This document shows positions 29,126 to 29,591 of a stretch of DNA of 29,591 nt, one piece after another; the stretch's first letter is position 1, and each line of letters begins with the position of its first letter. The DNA is from Hygrocybe punicea (Eukaryota > Basidiomycota > Agaricomycetes > Agaricales > Hygrophoraceae). Both the position numbers and the translations under genes were made by a program. Below the pieces are notes generated by a model. The model saw only the letters and a program-made list of their open reading frames with translations, ran no database searches and was not told the origin of the DNA. Where the stretch lies: assembly GCA_963556145.1 (NCBI GenBank), contig CAUVYJ010000011.1, positions 1 through 29,591 of the forward strand, given 5' to 3'.

Positions 29126-29248
29126 TTTTTTCTTTCTTCAACAATCTCGTTCATGACATGAGCAAATGAAGTCATCGCAAGGACAGTGACGATGGGTCCT
29201 CCAAGTCCTCGGGAAATGCCTCATCTCTGGCTACCTCCTCATCTGAAC

Positions 29249-29447
29249 TAGTGTTTCAAGGTCCAGTCCATAGGACCGGCAAAAAACTGGGACCCGACCG
29301 GACTGAACCAAAAAAGACCGGACCACTGGTTGTGGTTGCCCACTTTTGGGAGGTTGCCAGTTGCGGTTTCCCGATGTGGACGAAGCTTATGCAACCGAGT
29401 TGTAACCGGTTGTAACCAGTTACAACCGGACTTTTTCAACACCACTA
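29249..29447. mobile_element. 199-bp MITE-like sequence with TAGTG ends
   Basis: Left end TAGTGTTTCAAGGTCC; the right end, inverted, is TAGTGGTGTTGAAAAAGTCC. The interior is full of GGTTGTAACC and GACCGGAC words, as in the subterminal regions of the 1201-bp element. The 8 bases on each side (ATCTGAAC and CAAGGTTG) do not match, so a target duplication is absent or eroded. Confidence 0.5.
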
Positions 29448-29591
29448 CAAGGTTGGCAAATGATGGCGACGGCAGCAAAACGGCAGCGTCACGAGGGAAT
29501 GCAAAATGAGAAAAGGCAGTGGGGGTTGGCGTGCCCATCCCCAGAAGGTAAGTTATTTTAATCATGGTTGTCTATTCTACACTAACGCAAC
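29448..29591. other. Window end; no feature seen
   Basis: Short stretch with no ORF, repeat or RNA gene that I could support. Confidence 0.4.

Larger units (their letters stand above)
17247..29240 (-). pseudogene. Unrecognised minus-strand gene split by several transposons
   Basis: Fragments read in order on the minus strand: about 29240-29130 (SSDEEVARDEAFPEDLED), 28955-28510 (MDLLSKNEMLHVYRETLEEKL; YMAIYSCGHILEFYTMLIWLG; QLWFCFSPGDFPMVQEIQ), 19107-18644 (IFAENKLDLEGLPKLCEIG; ELALLTDSNG; NQKELGAFVEDGWEDILEAE) and 17434-17247 (GLALWARASEVLLQRQHWLI; LKDIAVEIIMMMSAQISH). The KDZ transposon and the polyQ hAT element each interrupt an exon. Removing each with one 8-bp duplication joins the frame exactly (VQDE to AIFAEN; ELDEL to LEGDDE). 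Introns are suggested near 28617-28671 and 18785-18835. Defects: TGA 28858-28860 (TGG to TGA), frameshifts near 18980 and near 29190. The 3' continuation beyond the LINE was not found. No domain recognised. It may be a host gene or an older element's gene. Confidence 0.7.

Overview
This window looks like a transposon-rich region of a mushroom-forming basidiomycete (Agaricomycetes). The evidence is two KDZ-superfamily transposase genes with many 42-63 bp spliceosomal introns, hAT and LINE elements of fungal type, and the KDZ-associated hypothetical proteins typical of that class. All gene models are manual splice reconstructions; no search was run.

Layout. 1-184 is a perfect 52-bp inverted repeat. 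640-1440 is low-complexity DNA that switches from purine-rich to pyrimidine-rich. 1612-2171 is a two-stage minisatellite (about 53-bp units, then a 21-bp array). 2557-5349 (-) is a decayed, 3'-truncated CxC2-type KDZ transposase. Facing away from it on the + strand are two intact-looking unrecognised genes, of 163 aa (5700-6357) and 670 aa (6590-9071). 9296-9902 is a 33/34-bp minisatellite. 10510-17246 is a LINE remnant (end of RT, RNase H, CCHC knuckle, A17 tail) carrying three nested insertions: a 704-bp unit, a 3369-bp hAT element with a broken transposase, and a 623-bp unit. Removing each insertion with one copy of its target duplication makes the LINE reading frame continuous again.

Right half. 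An unrecognised minus-strand gene (fragments between 29240 and 17247) was split by a 1201-bp non-autonomous hAT element that carries a (CAG)n polyglutamine ORF, and by a complete 9394-bp KDZ transposon (19108-28501). That transposon has about 360-bp terminal inverted repeats and an 8-bp target duplication. It carries a transposase pseudogene (-), a pseudogene with an RNase H1 N-terminal (viroplasmin-like) domain (-), and an intact 448-aa conserved gene (+). Its transposase gene was itself interrupted by a 2013-bp LTR element (22075-24087) whose two 158-bp LTRs appear identical, which makes that the youngest event.

How it works together. Both KDZ units share a plan: transposase on the minus strand and accessory genes divergently on the plus strand. 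The transposases and the host gene are decayed, while three accessory genes keep clean multi-exon frames. Most nonsense codons are CGA to TGA or TGG to TGA, i.e. C-to-T-type changes, which suggests methylation-linked or RIP-like decay. Four precise target duplications plus frame restoration give a relative order of insertions.
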